A program made the translations under genes and the position numbers. Below the pieces are notes generated by a model, which was not told where the DNA came from, did not search any database, and was given only the letters and a program-made list of their open reading frames with translations. Below, piece by piece: positions 53,584 to 62,968 of a stretch of DNA of 64,000 nt. The stretch covers positions 124,001 through 188,000 of the forward strand of contig NZ_BSKJ01000003.1 of assembly GCF_030159595.1 (NCBI RefSeq), given 5' to 3'. Source of the stretch: Pseudomonas putida. Lineage in GTDB: Bacteria > Pseudomonadota > Gammaproteobacteria > Pseudomonadales > Pseudomonadaceae. Each line of letters begins with the position of its first letter. Within the stretch, counting starts at the first letter, position 1.

Positions 53584-54921
53584 TCAAACGGTACTACGGG
53601 CTCCAGGCTGCACGCGGTCCGCCCCCACCTCATCATGCAACGAAATCCGCGAAGTCTCCGGCAACGCCAACCCCCCAACCAACGCCACCAGCGCAATCAC
53701 CACCAGGTAAAACGCCGGTGCCAGGCTGCTGCCGGTCTGCCCGATCAGCCAGGTCGCCACCAGCGGCGCGGTGCCGCCAAACAGCGTGTAGGCCACGTTG
53801 TAGGTAATCGCCGAAGCGGTATAGCGGGTGCGGGTAGGGAAGCTCTCCGAGAGCAACGCCGCCGTGACCACGCCACTGCACAACGCCCCCACCGCCAGCA
53901 GGATCACCCCAAGCAGCGCGCCGGACATTGAGCCCGAGCTCGCCAGCCAGTACGCCGGGAACACGCACAACATCACCCACAGGCAGGTGAAAGCGATGGT
54001 TTTGCGCCGTCCTACCCGGTCCGAGAACGCCCCGGCCAGCGGGCAGCCGATGGCGGCGAACAGCAAGGCCACGGTGGTGACCAGCAGCGATTGCGCGCGG
54101 GTCAGGTTGCCCACCAGTTGCAGGTAGGTGGCGAAGTAGGTGGTGAACATGTAGAACGACAGCGCGGTCAGCGAAATGAACGCCCCCAGGTTGCGAATTG
54201 CCCGGCCATGATTGCGCAGGGTTTCCTTCAGCGGTGAATGCTCGTGCTCCTTGCCTTGGGTGACGGCTTCGCGGAACGCCGGGGTTTCTTCCATGCGCCA
54301 GCGCAGGTACAGGCCGACCAGCCCCAGCGGTGCGGCGATCAGGAACGGAATGCGCCAGCCCCAGGCGTTCATGGCCTCGGCCGACAGGCTGGCTTCCAGC
54401 CCGTAGGCGATTACCGCTGCACAGGCAAAGGCAGAAAAGGTCGAGACCGGCACGAAGCTGCCATAGAAGGCGCGCTTGTCGTTGGGCGCGTGTTCCATCA
54501 GGTAGGCGCAGGCCCCGGCATATTCGCCGCCGGCAGAAAAACCCTGCAGGCAGCGCGCCAGGGTGAGCAGCACAGGGGCCGCCAGGCCGATGCTGGCGTA
54601 GGTCGGCAGCAGGCCGATCAAGGTGGTGGAGCCTGCCATCAGCAGGATGGTCAACGACAGGATGCGCTTGCGTCCCAGGCGGTCGCCCAACGCGCCGAAC
54701 ACGATCCCGCCCAACGGACGCAGGGCAAATGCCACGGCGAATACCGCGAAGGTCTTGAGCAAGGCCACGCTGGCGTCTTCGCTGGCAAAGAACTGGCTGG
54801 CGATAAGGGTGGCGAGAAAGCCATAGACGGCGAAGTCGAACCACTCGACGAAATTGCCGATGGCCGAGGCGGCGATCACCCGGCGCAGGGTGGCGGGGGA
54901 TACCTCATGAGGTGCGGACAT
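53584..54921 (-). CDS. MFS transporter, metabolite:H+ symporter (MHS/ProP-like) family
   Basis: A 445-residue inner membrane protein with 12 helices. MHS signatures are ASAIGNFVEWFDFAVYGFLAT at the start, GALGDRLGRKRIL after helix 2 and GGEYAGACAYLMEHAPNDKR in the middle. Such symporters take up osmoprotectants, dicarboxylates or aromatic acids; the substrate is not evident here. Start MSAPHEV is preceded by GGAGAG, while an ATG seven codons upstream is not. No catabolic genes are adjacent. Confidence 0.86.
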   Translation of the reverse strand: MSAPHEVSPATLRRVIAASAIGNFVEWFDFAVYGFLATLIASQFFASEDASVALLKTFAVFAVAFALRPLGGIVFGALGDRLGRKRILSLTILLMAGSTTLIGLLPTYASIGLAAPVLLTLARCLQGFSAGGEYAGACAYLMEHAPNDKRAFYGSFVPVSTFSAFACAAVIAYGLEASLSAEAMNAWGWRIPFLIAAPLGLVGLYLRWRMEETPAFREAVTQGKEHEHSPLKETLRNHGRAIRNLGAFISLTALSFYMFTTYFATYLQLVGNLTRAQSLLVTTVALLFAAIGCPLAGAFSDRVGRRKTIAFTCLWVMLCVFPAYWLASSGSMSGALLGVILLAVGALCSGVVTAALLSESFPTRTRYTASAITYNVAYTLFGGTAPLVATWLIGQTGSSLAPAFYLVVIALVALVGGLALPETSRISLHDEVGADRVQPGARSTV

Positions 54922-55072
54922 GCGGGTGCTCTCCGGTTCCATTGGCAGGCATGATGAACGTGGCGCGGTCGGGCCGCGCCATCATTGTTGTGCTTACCAG
55001 TAGATCGCCGGGCGCTGGAGGGGGCTTTGTCGAGGGCGACCTCGGGATACCTGATTCAACCGCCGTTGTGGT

Positions 55073-55831
55073 TTACAGCCGGCCTACTTTCCAGGGAGCG
55101 TATTCCAGCTCGCTGTAACCCTTGGCCTGGCCGTGCGCGTCGGTGCTGAAGCCCGGCAGCTGGCGCAGGTTCAGCGCCATGCAGCGGCTGTTCAGTTCGG
55201 CCTGCAGCTTGCCATCAAGACGGAAGTCGTCCGGCCGGTTCGGGTGGGGATAAATCTGCACCAGGCAGCCTTGGACGTTGCCTTGTGCGTTTGCTTCGTA
55301 GTAGAGCGAGGCCCTGCCGATGCTGTCTACCGGCTGATCGCGGAACAGGTGCTGCCAGAAGAATTCCCGCTGTGCATTGGCCTGGCGCCGTGCGGTATCA
55401 GGTGCCTGGGCGTAAGACGGCAGCACCACGAACAGGGGCGCGCGTACTTCTGCCGTACCGTCCTTGTCGCGCAGCGACTTGGGCACTACGGGATAGATGG
55501 TCTTCCAGCATTGCGCCTCGACCATGCTGGCCAATGCCTTGAAGTCCGAGCGGACCAGGTCGGCAGGCAATACCGTTTCGTACCTCATCGGTGCCTTGCT
55601 GGCTTTGCAGCTGACGGGCGCCGAGTTCTGGTCGAGTTTGACGTCCAGCATGACCACGCCAATCTGCTTGCCCGTGTCGGCGGTGGCAATGCCCAGCTTC
55701 AGGACTTGCTGCATGTCGCTGACGAATGTCTTGCGCGCCTGTTTATCTTCTTCGGAGGCAGGCCGGTTCTGGCAGCCCGCTAAAGCTATTAGAGCGGCAG
55801 CCATGATTGCCGGAGACAACGATCTGTACAC
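55073..55831 (-). CDS. Lipoprotein of unknown function
   Basis: A 252-residue protein beginning at GTG with AAGGAAG upstream. A short signal peptide ends in the lipobox ALAGC. The mature part has paired cysteines (SCKASK, EAQCWKTIYP, GCLVQIYP and SRCM) and no recognised domain. It ends near a GC hairpin at 54961-54981 that lacks a T-tract. The function is unknown. Confidence 0.7.
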   Translation of the reverse strand: MYRSLSPAIMAAALIALAGCQNRPASEEDKQARKTFVSDMQQVLKLGIATADTGKQIGVVMLDVKLDQNSAPVSCKASKAPMRYETVLPADLVRSDFKALASMVEAQCWKTIYPVVPKSLRDKDGTAEVRAPLFVVLPSYAQAPDTARRQANAQREFFWQHLFRDQPVDSIGRASLYYEANAQGNVQGCLVQIYPHPNRPDDFRLDGKLQAELNSRCMALNLRQLPGFSTDAHGQAKGYSELEYAPWKVGRL

Positions 55832-55936
55832 GGAAACTTCCTTGATGTGGTAGCGCCGGCCTTCATGCCGGCGATATTGAGAACCAGTATTATCACTTGA
55901 AATGCGTGGGGGCTGTGTGTGATTTGTGTGGAGAAT

Positions 55937-56088
55937 GTGGGAGTGGGCGTGCCCGCGAAGCAGGCCACGCGGAGGATGGCACCGGCTTTGCCGGTGTTCG
56001 CGGCTAAAGCCGCTCCTACAGGTACTGCGCATGCCTTGAGGCAAACACTGAACCTGTGGGAGCGGCTTTAGCCGCGAAGAGGCCGGCA
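55937..56088. repeat. REP cluster, three units
   Basis: Three GCGGC/GCGGG-core units lie in the 277-bp gap between the lipoprotein and TonB receptor genes. Two of them (55990-56023 and 56052-56088) are inverted copies with GCGGCTAAAGCCGC cores; the third, at 55937-55967, is more degenerate. Confidence 0.82.
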
Positions 56089-56108
56089 CAAGCAGCACAA
56101 GACTGAGG

Positions 56109-58259
56109 TTAGAAGCGCATGTCCAGCGCCAGTTCGAAGGAGCGCGGCGGCCCCATGTAGTACTGGCTGTTGTAGGCCTGCTTGGCATACACCTCGTCGG
56201 TCAGGTTGCGCACCCGCCCGGTCAGCGTGGTGTGCTCGTCCAGCCGGTAGCGGGCGAACGCGCCGAACAGGGTGTAGGCCGGGGCCTTGAGGCTGTTGGC
56301 GTTGTCGGCATACACCGATCCCACATAGCGCCCGTCCGCGCCCACCGACCATGCCGACGACAGGCTGTAGGTCAGCCACAGGTTGGTGACATTGGCCGGT
56401 ACGTTGGTGGGTGCATTGCCCTTACGCGAGACCGATACCCCATTGACGGCTTCGTTGAATTCGTCGTACTGCGCATCGACGTAGGCATAGTTGGCTTCGG
56501 CCAGCAGTTTTGGCGTTACCTGCAGGCGCCCGGACAGCTCCACTCCGCGTGAGGTCTGCTGCCCGGCCTGGACCGTGAGGTTGGCATCGTTCGAGTCACG
56601 CACGGCAAAGTCCTTGCGCACGATCTGGTACAGGGCCAGCGTGGCCGCACCGCGCCCATCGAGGAAGTCGAACTTGCTGCCCACTTCCCATTGCTCGCCC
56701 TTGGACAGGTCGAACAGCCCCACATTGGAGTAGGTCGCGGCCGCCAGCGAGCCGGCGGGCAGGTCGGCCGAGGTACTGTACTGCGCATACAGGCTGGCCG
56801 ACGGCGTCAGCGTGTAGGTCAGGCCGATGCGCCCGGACAAGGGTTCCCAGCGCCGTTCGAAGTACGCCGGCGAAGTGGGCGTCACGGCGCCGTAGTTGGT
56901 GACGTCCATGTCCAGGTAGTCGTAGCGCAAGGCGGTCAGCAGGGCCAGGCGCTCGGTGAGTTGCAGGCGGTTTTCGGCAAACACTGCACGGTTGGTCACT
57001 TCGTGGCGGCGTTGCTTGGTCAGGCCGGCGTTCACCCCGGGGATGTCATCGAAACTGCCAGGGTCGAAGTGCTCGGCATCGACCACGTCAGTCCAGCTGC
57101 CCGAAGTGGGGTAGAGGGTCTGGCGCATGCGTGAGTATTCCAGCCCCAGTGACCACTGGCTGGCCAGGCCGAATAACTGGTTGTCGTGGCGCAGTTCGAT
57201 GCGGTCGCCCAGCAGGTTCTGGTCGTGGCGCTGCAGGTAAGGGCTGCTGCGTTGCACCTGGCCATTGCGGGTGTAGGCGTAGCGTTCAAGGTTGCGGTAG
57301 TCGCGCTGGGCATTGTAGTGGTACAGCGTGTTCTGCACGCTGGTGCTGTCGCTGACCTGGTAGTCGAGGATAGAGCGTAGCCAGCGTACCCGCTGCTCAT
57401 AGCGCCCGTCCCCGACGTTGTAGTTCTCGAAGCGGCGGCTGTTGTCGATTTTCATCGTGCTGCGCCCGGGCAGGATAGGCGAACCCCAGTACGGACTGTC
57501 TTCGCGGTCTTCCTGGTACTCCAGCGCCAGGGTGTGGGTGAGGTTGGGGGCCAGGTCGCTGAGCAGCGAAAAGGCCAGGCTGTCGGTGTGCCGTTCGTTG
57601 CGGTCGACGTAGCCGTTGCCCTGCCCGCGGCTGAAGTCCAGACGCATGAAATGCCGGGCATCGGCGGGGTTGCTGGCCAGCGCCTGATTGATTCCGAACG
57701 CCACCTCGCTTTCGTCGAAACTGCCATAGCGGATACGCCCGTCAAGGGTCTGCTGGTCGCGGCTGGCAAGCTTGGTGATGTAGTTGATCGAGCCGCCTAC
57801 GGCTCCTGCGCCATGCAGGAACGAGGATGGGCCGCCAATCAGTTCGACGCGGTCGAGCACCCAGGCATCCACTGGCCGGGTGGCGCTGCTGTAGCCCAGG
57901 TTGATGCCGTTGTACAACTGGGTGACCTGGTTCTGGGTAAACCCACGGTAGGCAACGAAGCCGCCAAAGCCTGGGTTGGCCGAGGCGTTCACGCCGGTCA
58001 TGGCGTTGATTACATCCTGGCTGTCTTTGGCGCCGCGTTCTTCGATCAGGCGGCGGTCCGAGACGCTGACCGAGGCGGGTGTTTCCCGCGCGGTGAGGCC
58101 CAGGCGCGATCCGGTGCGGATCGGCTCGTCCAGTTGCACGCCGCTGGCAGCGTCGCGTTCGCCGTCGATGGTGGTGGCGCCCAGCTCCACGGGGGCGCTT
58201 TCGGCGCAGGCGAAGCTGCAGGTGCCCATCAGGAGCACCAGGGAGGTTTTGCGAAGCAT
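56109..58259 (-). CDS. TonB-dependent outer membrane receptor
   Basis: A 716-residue receptor. The signal peptide is LRKTSLVLLMGTCSFACA. The plug domain includes RRLIEERGAKDSQDVINAM, VAYRGFTQNQVTQLYNGIN and VLDRVELIGGPSSFLHGAG. The barrel ends in the outer membrane terminus FELALDMRF. The pattern is of the siderophore-receptor kind; the ligand is not determined. It begins 68 bp downstream of the DUF2946 gene, and that family is often linked to copper uptake receptors, so copper or another metal chelate is possible. Confidence 0.88.
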   Translation of the reverse strand: MLRKTSLVLLMGTCSFACAESAPVELGATTIDGERDAASGVQLDEPIRTGSRLGLTARETPASVSVSDRRLIEERGAKDSQDVINAMTGVNASANPGFGGFVAYRGFTQNQVTQLYNGINLGYSSATRPVDAWVLDRVELIGGPSSFLHGAGAVGGSINYITKLASRDQQTLDGRIRYGSFDESEVAFGINQALASNPADARHFMRLDFSRGQGNGYVDRNERHTDSLAFSLLSDLAPNLTHTLALEYQEDREDSPYWGSPILPGRSTMKIDNSRRFENYNVGDGRYEQRVRWLRSILDYQVSDSTSVQNTLYHYNAQRDYRNLERYAYTRNGQVQRSSPYLQRHDQNLLGDRIELRHDNQLFGLASQWSLGLEYSRMRQTLYPTSGSWTDVVDAEHFDPGSFDDIPGVNAGLTKQRRHEVTNRAVFAENRLQLTERLALLTALRYDYLDMDVTNYGAVTPTSPAYFERRWEPLSGRIGLTYTLTPSASLYAQYSTSADLPAGSLAAATYSNVGLFDLSKGEQWEVGSKFDFLDGRGAATLALYQIVRKDFAVRDSNDANLTVQAGQQTSRGVELSGRLQVTPKLLAEANYAYVDAQYDEFNEAVNGVSVSRKGNAPTNVPANVTNLWLTYSLSSAWSVGADGRYVGSVYADNANSLKAPAYTLFGAFARYRLDEHTTLTGRVRNLTDEVYAKQAYNSQYYMGPPRSFELALDMRF

Positions 58260-58327
58260 GTTGGTGTGTCTTCCACGCAAAGGTCATGGCTGACGGCGAG
58301 CGCGCACGCAGGCGTGCCCGGCTAAAG

Positions 58328-58738
58328 TCAGGCGAAATGAAGTACGGCTGCGGGGAAGGGGGTGGGGGAGGCGCGGGGGTTGAGGGCGGGGCGTTGATAG
58401 CGCGGCGGTGGTTGCGCCCAGCTGCGCACGACGATGGGCGAGGTGGCCACGGCTTGCGCTGGGGTGAATGACCAGCCGCCGCTGCTGAGTGGTACGGCCA
58501 GGCCGAACGAGGAGCACACCGGGCAGTCCAGCTGGGCCATGTGCTGGTCACCGCCAGCGCCATCGAGGTCGATGGCCACGCCGTGTTCGCTGTTCACCGA
58601 GCAGAAGCCACCTTCCAGCCCGGCCAGGCGCAGCCCGCCCATCTGGCCATGGTGCAGGCCGCACAGCAACAGGCTGAACAGGACGCTGGCGTAGAGCGTC
58701 CAGGCCGTCAGCGTGCGAGTGTGCCGGGTGGTTTTCAT
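58328..58738 (-). CDS. DUF2946 membrane protein
   Basis: A 136-residue protein with one N-terminal membrane helix (LYASVLFSLLLCGLHHG), an HMAQLDCPVCSSFGLAVP motif and a Pro/Arg-rich tail. The central Cys-x-x-Cys with nearby histidines suits metal binding and is typical of DUF2946, commonly beside copper-related genes. It precedes the TonB-dependent receptor on the same strand, probably as an operon. The function is inferred from association. Confidence 0.78.
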   Translation of the reverse strand: MKTTRHTRTLTAWTLYASVLFSLLLCGLHHGQMGGLRLAGLEGGFCSVNSEHGVAIDLDGAGGDQHMAQLDCPVCSSFGLAVPLSSGGWSFTPAQAVATSPIVVRSWAQPPPRYQRPALNPRASPTPFPAAVLHFA

Positions 58739-58824
58739 GGCGGCGAATCTACCATCCGGATGAACGGTCGGGTAGTGCTTTTGCTACAAGATTTCGGGAC
58801 TGCAAAGCAGGCCCTCCGGCTCTG

Positions 58825-59601
58825 TCAGGCCGCCCGCTCCAGCATATCCAGCAAGTCGACAAACTCCAGCGCCAGTTTGTGCCGTGGCGCCAGGTGCACC
58901 AACGGCACCGACGCCTGATGCGACTCACGCATCTTGATCGAACTGCTGAGGTACACAGGTAGCACGGGCAGGCCTTCGCTGCGCAGTTGGTCGACCAGGG
59001 TTTGGTGCAGGGCGGTGCGCCCGGCGAACTGGTTGACCACCACACCCTCCACCTTCAGTGCCGGGTTATGGTCCTGACGCAGTTCTTCGACCTCGGCCAT
59101 GACACAGTGCAAGGCCTGTCGTGAAAAGCTGTCGCAGTCGAACGGGATCAGCAGGCGTTCGGCCGCCACCAGCGCACTGAAGGTGAAGAAATTGAGCGCC
59201 GGCGGGGTGTCGATGTAGATCCGCTCGTAATCCTCGCCAAGCTCTACCAGCAGCTTGCGCAGCTTGTTGATCTTGAACTTGCTCTCCAGCTTGCTTTGCA
59301 GGTCGCTGAGGTCGGGGCTGGCAGTTACCAGGTGCAGGTTGCTGTAGCGGGTTTCAGTGATTGCCACGCGGTGCTTCTTGCCAGCGGCAGTGACCGGTGA
59401 CAAGGTCTGGCGAAAGAAGTCGGCAATGCCGGCAGGAATGGCGTCATTGACCAGGCCGGTCAGGTAGTAGGTGGCATTGGCCTGCGGGTCGAGGTCGACC
59501 AGCAATGTCTGGTAGCCTTCGGCGGCACTGGCAGCCGCGAGGTTGCAGGCGATGCTGGATTTGCCGACGCCACCTTTCTGATTGAAAACCACACGACGCA
59601 T
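58825..59601 (-). CDS. Orphan ParA-family ATPase
   Basis: A 258-residue cytoplasmic P-loop protein. The deviant Walker A is KGGVGKSS (K14) near the N-terminus, then LLVDLDPQANATYYLTG, YIDTPPALN as Walker B region and VVVNQFAGRT. Such ATPases position DNA, chemoreceptors or other cargo. No parB or replication gene is adjacent, so it is not a plasmid or chromosome partition pair here. An ATG five codons upstream is also possible. It lies downstream of the diguanylate cyclase gene. Confidence 0.87.
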   Translation of the reverse strand: MRRVVFNQKGGVGKSSIACNLAAASAAEGYQTLLVDLDPQANATYYLTGLVNDAIPAGIADFFRQTLSPVTAAGKKHRVAITETRYSNLHLVTASPDLSDLQSKLESKFKINKLRKLLVELGEDYERIYIDTPPALNFFTFSALVAAERLLIPFDCDSFSRQALHCVMAEVEELRQDHNPALKVEGVVVNQFAGRTALHQTLVDQLRSEGLPVLPVYLSSSIKMRESHQASVPLVHLAPRHKLALEFVDLLDMLERAA

Positions 59602-59719
59602 GAGACGCTCATCCATGAAATGAAAATGTCAGGTTGGGGTCAATCCTATGACTGAAACACGACAGTTTTATGACAGACATTGTTACAACTGCACGTTTCA
59701 TCTTTGCCTGTGCCGCGGA

Positions 59720-61291
59720 TCAGGCTATGACCACCCGATTGCGCCCCTCCTGCTTGGCCCGGTAAAGCGCCCGGTCAGCTTCGCTCAGTGTTTCCGCAGG
59801 CTCACTGCCTACCTCGCCATCGCAGCGCGCCACCCCCAGTGAAATGGTCACCGCCCCCACAGGCTCCAGTGGCGTGTCCTGCACCGTCACCCGCAACCGC
59901 TCGGCCACCACCGCCGCCACCTCCAGGCTGGCCCCTGGCAGCAGCATCAGGAACTCTTCACCGCCGGTGCGGCACAGCAGGTCGCCCTCGCGGCAACAAC
60001 GGCGCATCAGTTCCGCCAGCTGGCGCAGCACCTGGTCGCCGACCTCGTGCCCATGGCTGTCATTGACCCGCTTGAAATGGTCGATGTCCAGCGCGATGGC
60101 CGCAAATGCCCGCCCTTCGGCCTCCAGCAACGACAGGCTGAGCTCCAGGCTGCGGCGGTTGCCCAGGCCGGTCAGCGGGTCGGTCTGGGCGTCACGGTCA
60201 AGCCTGCCGATGCGCTCTTGCAGCAGGTTCAGCCCGAAGAGCAGTGCCCGCTTGAGCTCGGCCGCTTCGAAGTACCAGGCTGGCACCCGGTGCAAGCGTT
60301 CGGCGGTACCGGCACGGTCCATCGAACGGGCGCCGGCGGCCAGTTGCCAGAGTGGCCGGGCAATGGTCAGGGCCAGCCACCACAGCAGCAGGCTGCCCAG
60401 CAGCGCCAGGGGCGCCGAAGTGCCGACAACGCTCAGTACCAGGTGGCTCAGAGGCGTTACCGTCTGCGCCAATGGCTGTTGCGCGACCACGCCCCAGCCG
60501 GCACTGGGTATGGTGGCGAACCCGGCCAGCATTTCTACGCCCAGGCTGTTGGTCAGTTGCCGAGTACCGCTGTCCAGTGTCGCCAATTGGTCGACCAGCG
60601 CGTTGCCCTCCACCACTGTGCCTACCCGCTCGCTGTTGGGGTGGTACAGCAGGCGGCGGTTGCGGTCGACCACATACAGGTACGAACCGTCCTTGTAGAA
60701 GTGCTCGCCCAACAGGCTGTTGAGGATGTTGCGTTCTCGCAGGTACAGGCTGCCACCCACATACCCGAGGTAGCGGCCATTGCTGTCGAAAATGGGGTGC
60801 GACAATGTCACCACCAGGTTGTTGGCCGCCGACAGGTAGGGTGTGGAAACCAGTGGGCGACGTTCGTGCAGTGCTTCCTGTGCACCGGGCGACTGCATGC
60901 GGGTGCCGACCAGGTGGCGTAGCGGGGCGGGAGAAATCGCCAGCAGCACGCCATTGGCATCGATCACGAACGTGGAGTTGAAGGCCATGCTCTGGCCCAG
61001 CACACGGTCGGTCTCCACCTGCAGTGCTGCTGCGTTGTTCAACTGGCGGCCCTGTATGCCGGCGCTGAATGAAAGCTGCTGCAAGGTGCTGCCGATGAAG
61101 GTCTCGGTGATGGTTGCCAGCTTCGTCGCATACACCCGGTTGGCTTCCAGGGCGTGGTCGATCAGCAGCTGGCGTTGTACCTGGTAGCTGGCGAAATAGC
61201 TGGCACACAGCATGACCAGGGCAGTAAGGGCGCAGAGCACCAGAATGAGTGTACGTAGATCCAGGCGCAATCCGTGCTTGGCGTGTGGCAA
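59720..61291 (-). CDS. Membrane-bound diguanylate cyclase with periplasmic Cache domain
   Basis: A 523-residue protein. It has a first helix at about 13-36 and a periplasmic region with two Cache-like modules (LGQSMAFNSTFVIDANGVLLAISP; YLGYVGGSLYLRERNILNSLL). A second helix is at about 280-300 and HAMP-like linker follows. The GGDEF domain carries GGEEF in RTGGEEFLMLLPG and ALDIDHFKRVNDSHGHEVGD, so it should be active. It makes cyclic di-GMP in response to a small ligand. A TTG start with GAGG six bases upstream was chosen; the only other in-frame start is a TTG fourteen codons earlier. Confidence 0.88.
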   Translation of the reverse strand: MPHAKHGLRLDLRTLILVLCALTALVMLCASYFASYQVQRQLLIDHALEANRVYATKLATITETFIGSTLQQLSFSAGIQGRQLNNAAALQVETDRVLGQSMAFNSTFVIDANGVLLAISPAPLRHLVGTRMQSPGAQEALHERRPLVSTPYLSAANNLVVTLSHPIFDSNGRYLGYVGGSLYLRERNILNSLLGEHFYKDGSYLYVVDRNRRLLYHPNSERVGTVVEGNALVDQLATLDSGTRQLTNSLGVEMLAGFATIPSAGWGVVAQQPLAQTVTPLSHLVLSVVGTSAPLALLGSLLLWWLALTIARPLWQLAAGARSMDRAGTAERLHRVPAWYFEAAELKRALLFGLNLLQERIGRLDRDAQTDPLTGLGNRRSLELSLSLLEAEGRAFAAIALDIDHFKRVNDSHGHEVGDQVLRQLAELMRRCCREGDLLCRTGGEEFLMLLPGASLEVAAVVAERLRVTVQDTPLEPVGAVTISLGVARCDGEVGSEPAETLSEADRALYRAKQEGRNRVVIA

Positions 61292-61366
61292 TCCTGACCT
61301 CGGGTTTGAATAATAGCTAAGAAACGGGAACAACCTTACACGCTAGAGCGTGGAGGGGAACGGCGT

Positions 61367-61846
61367 TCAGGAACCTGCCCTGTCCAGCGCATTCAGCTCG
61401 TCCTCCACCTGTTGCATGCGCCGCTCGACCAGCGCTTGCACCTTCACATCGCGGGCGGTTTCACGCATCAGGGCGGTGAGCTTTTCGCTCAGGCGCCTGC
61501 CGGCGTCGGTGTCTTCCAGCGCGCGGGCCTTGGCCGGGTCCTGGGTGGCTTCGACAAGGGTGGCGAACTCGGCATCGCTGAAGTTTTTTTCGCTGTACAG
61601 CCGGAACAGGTCCTGGTGCTGGTCCTCGACGGTCAGGTATTTGCGCAGTACGTCCTGGATGGTGGCTTGCGACAGCCGCGGGTGAGTGCGGCCGAGCAGC
61701 GTGGCCATGCGCTCGATATTGTGCGTGTAGGCGTCCTGCAGCGGTAGCTGGGCGAGGATCTGCTCTTCACGCGTAGGCTTCTGGTCACAGGCGGTGAGGG
61801 CGGCAGTCAGCAGCAGGGGCAACAGCAACTTCTGGAGGCGGGGCAT
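61367..61846 (-). CDS. Lipoprotein of unknown function
   Basis: A 159-residue protein with a lipobox signal (LLLPLLLTAALTAC, cysteine at about 20). The mature part is helical and charged, with long Glu/Arg/Lys stretches and no recognised domain. It lies 75 bp upstream of the diguanylate cyclase gene on the same strand and could be transcribed with it. The function is unknown. Confidence 0.65.
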   Translation of the reverse strand: MPRLQKLLLPLLLTAALTACDQKPTREEQILAQLPLQDAYTHNIERMATLLGRTHPRLSQATIQDVLRKYLTVEDQHQDLFRLYSEKNFSDAEFATLVEATQDPAKARALEDTDAGRRLSEKLTALMRETARDVKVQALVERRMQQVEDELNALDRAGS

Positions 61847-61977
61847 GGCGTTGTCTGGTCGGGCAGTGAAGACTGCCGATTATACCGATGTCCGCATGGC
61901 CACGACGAGCCCCGTGATTTGCCTTGATCGGCACGCTGGTGTAGAAACCCTGTCCTCCAACCCTTGCCAACAGCCCC

Positions 61978-62475
61978 ATGCCGAACTGGACCCTGCAACC
62001 TGTAGCGCGTGTCGCTATTGCCGAAGTCGTGGCGTTTGTCGAAAGCGCTCGCCGCGAGCTGTTCCCGATGCTGGTCGCGGTGCCATTGCCGCATGACCTT
62101 GCGCATTTTGCCGAAACCTACCTGGACGGCGCGGGGTGCTTTCTCGAAGCCCGCGATGACGGTCGGCTGGTCGCTGTGATCGGCTATGTGCCCTATGACC
62201 ATCGCTTTGCCCAGCTTGACTATCGCGCTGAGCGGGTAGTGGAAGTGGTACGCCTGTTCGTGCTGCCGGCCTACCGCAGGGAGGGGCTGGCCGGTGCGTT
62301 GTTCAGCGCATTGCGCGAGCAAGCGGCGCAGGCCGGTATCGACTGCCTGTACCTGCATACGCATCCGTTTCTCCCCGGTGCGATTGCGTTCTGGGAGCGG
62401 CAAGGGTTTGCGGTGGTGGACGTGGAGCAAGACCCGGTCTGGCAGACCACGCACATGCAGCTGCGGCTGGGCTGA
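61978..62475 (+). CDS. GNAT-family N-acetyltransferase
   Basis: A 165-residue enzyme with the GNAT fold: VVEVVRLFVLPAYRREGLAGALF holds the acetyl-CoA loop (R-x-x-G-x-G/A: RREGLAG) and HTHPFLPGAIAFWERQGFAVV the later strand-helix. The substrate is unknown. It is divergent from the small lipoprotein gene and stands as a single gene. Confidence 0.85.
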   Translation: MPNWTLQPVARVAIAEVVAFVESARRELFPMLVAVPLPHDLAHFAETYLDGAGCFLEARDDGRLVAVIGYVPYDHRFAQLDYRAERVVEVVRLFVLPAYRREGLAGALFSALREQAAQAGIDCLYLHTHPFLPGAIAFWERQGFAVVDVEQDPVWQTTHMQLRLG

Positions 62476-62597
62476 TTTGTGGGAAAGCGCCTACAACGGA
62501 CGTTTCGGCGTGATCGACGCGTTCATTTTCAGGGCGGCCCGGCTTGCTTACCTTCCCTCCTGTATGGCTTTTTCACTGCACCCGAGGGAGACTCACG

Positions 62598-62921
62598 ATG
62601 CCGCACATGGCCCTGTACAAACTTAAACTGCTGGACGAGTTCGAGGACCGCAGAGACTTGTGGACCTTCGGCGATTTCGAGAACAGGTTGATGGATTTGT
62701 GGCGTGGCGCGACGCGGCATGATGCCAAAGGCATCATCAATGCGGCGCACAAGGAACGGCGCTGGCCGAGGGCGGTGAAGCGCTACCTGCTGACCAATTA
62801 CCGGGCATTTGGCAATGTCAGTTCGGAACTGCAGCAGACGTTTGCCGAAGTGGTGGCGATGATGAGTGAACCGGAAAGGGTGGAGTGGGGGTTGCTGCCT
62901 GCAGGCAGCTCGGTTGCCTGA
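62598..62921 (+). CDS. Hypothetical 107-residue protein
   Basis: A basic soluble protein starting MPHMALYKLKLLDEFEDRRD, preceded by GGGAG. It has helical segments rich in Arg, Lys and Trp (AAHKERRWPRAVKRYLLTNY) and no membrane helix. The family is not recognised. The hairpin at 62930-62948 (GGGGCCGC/GCGGCCCC, TAT loop) follows but lacks a T-tract. The gene is convergent with the OprD gene. Confidence 0.6.
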   Translation: MPHMALYKLKLLDEFEDRRDLWTFGDFENRLMDLWRGATRHDAKGIINAAHKERRWPRAVKRYLLTNYRAFGNVSSELQQTFAEVVAMMSEPERVEWGLLPAGSSVA

Positions 62922-62968
62922 AAGTCACTGGGGCCGCTATGCGGCCCCCATCCAGGCAACACCGTACC

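Noticed and set aside
62930..62948. Hairpin GGGGCCGC/GCGGCCCC as a terminator
   Set aside because: It has no following T-tract on either strand, so it was not listed as a terminator.
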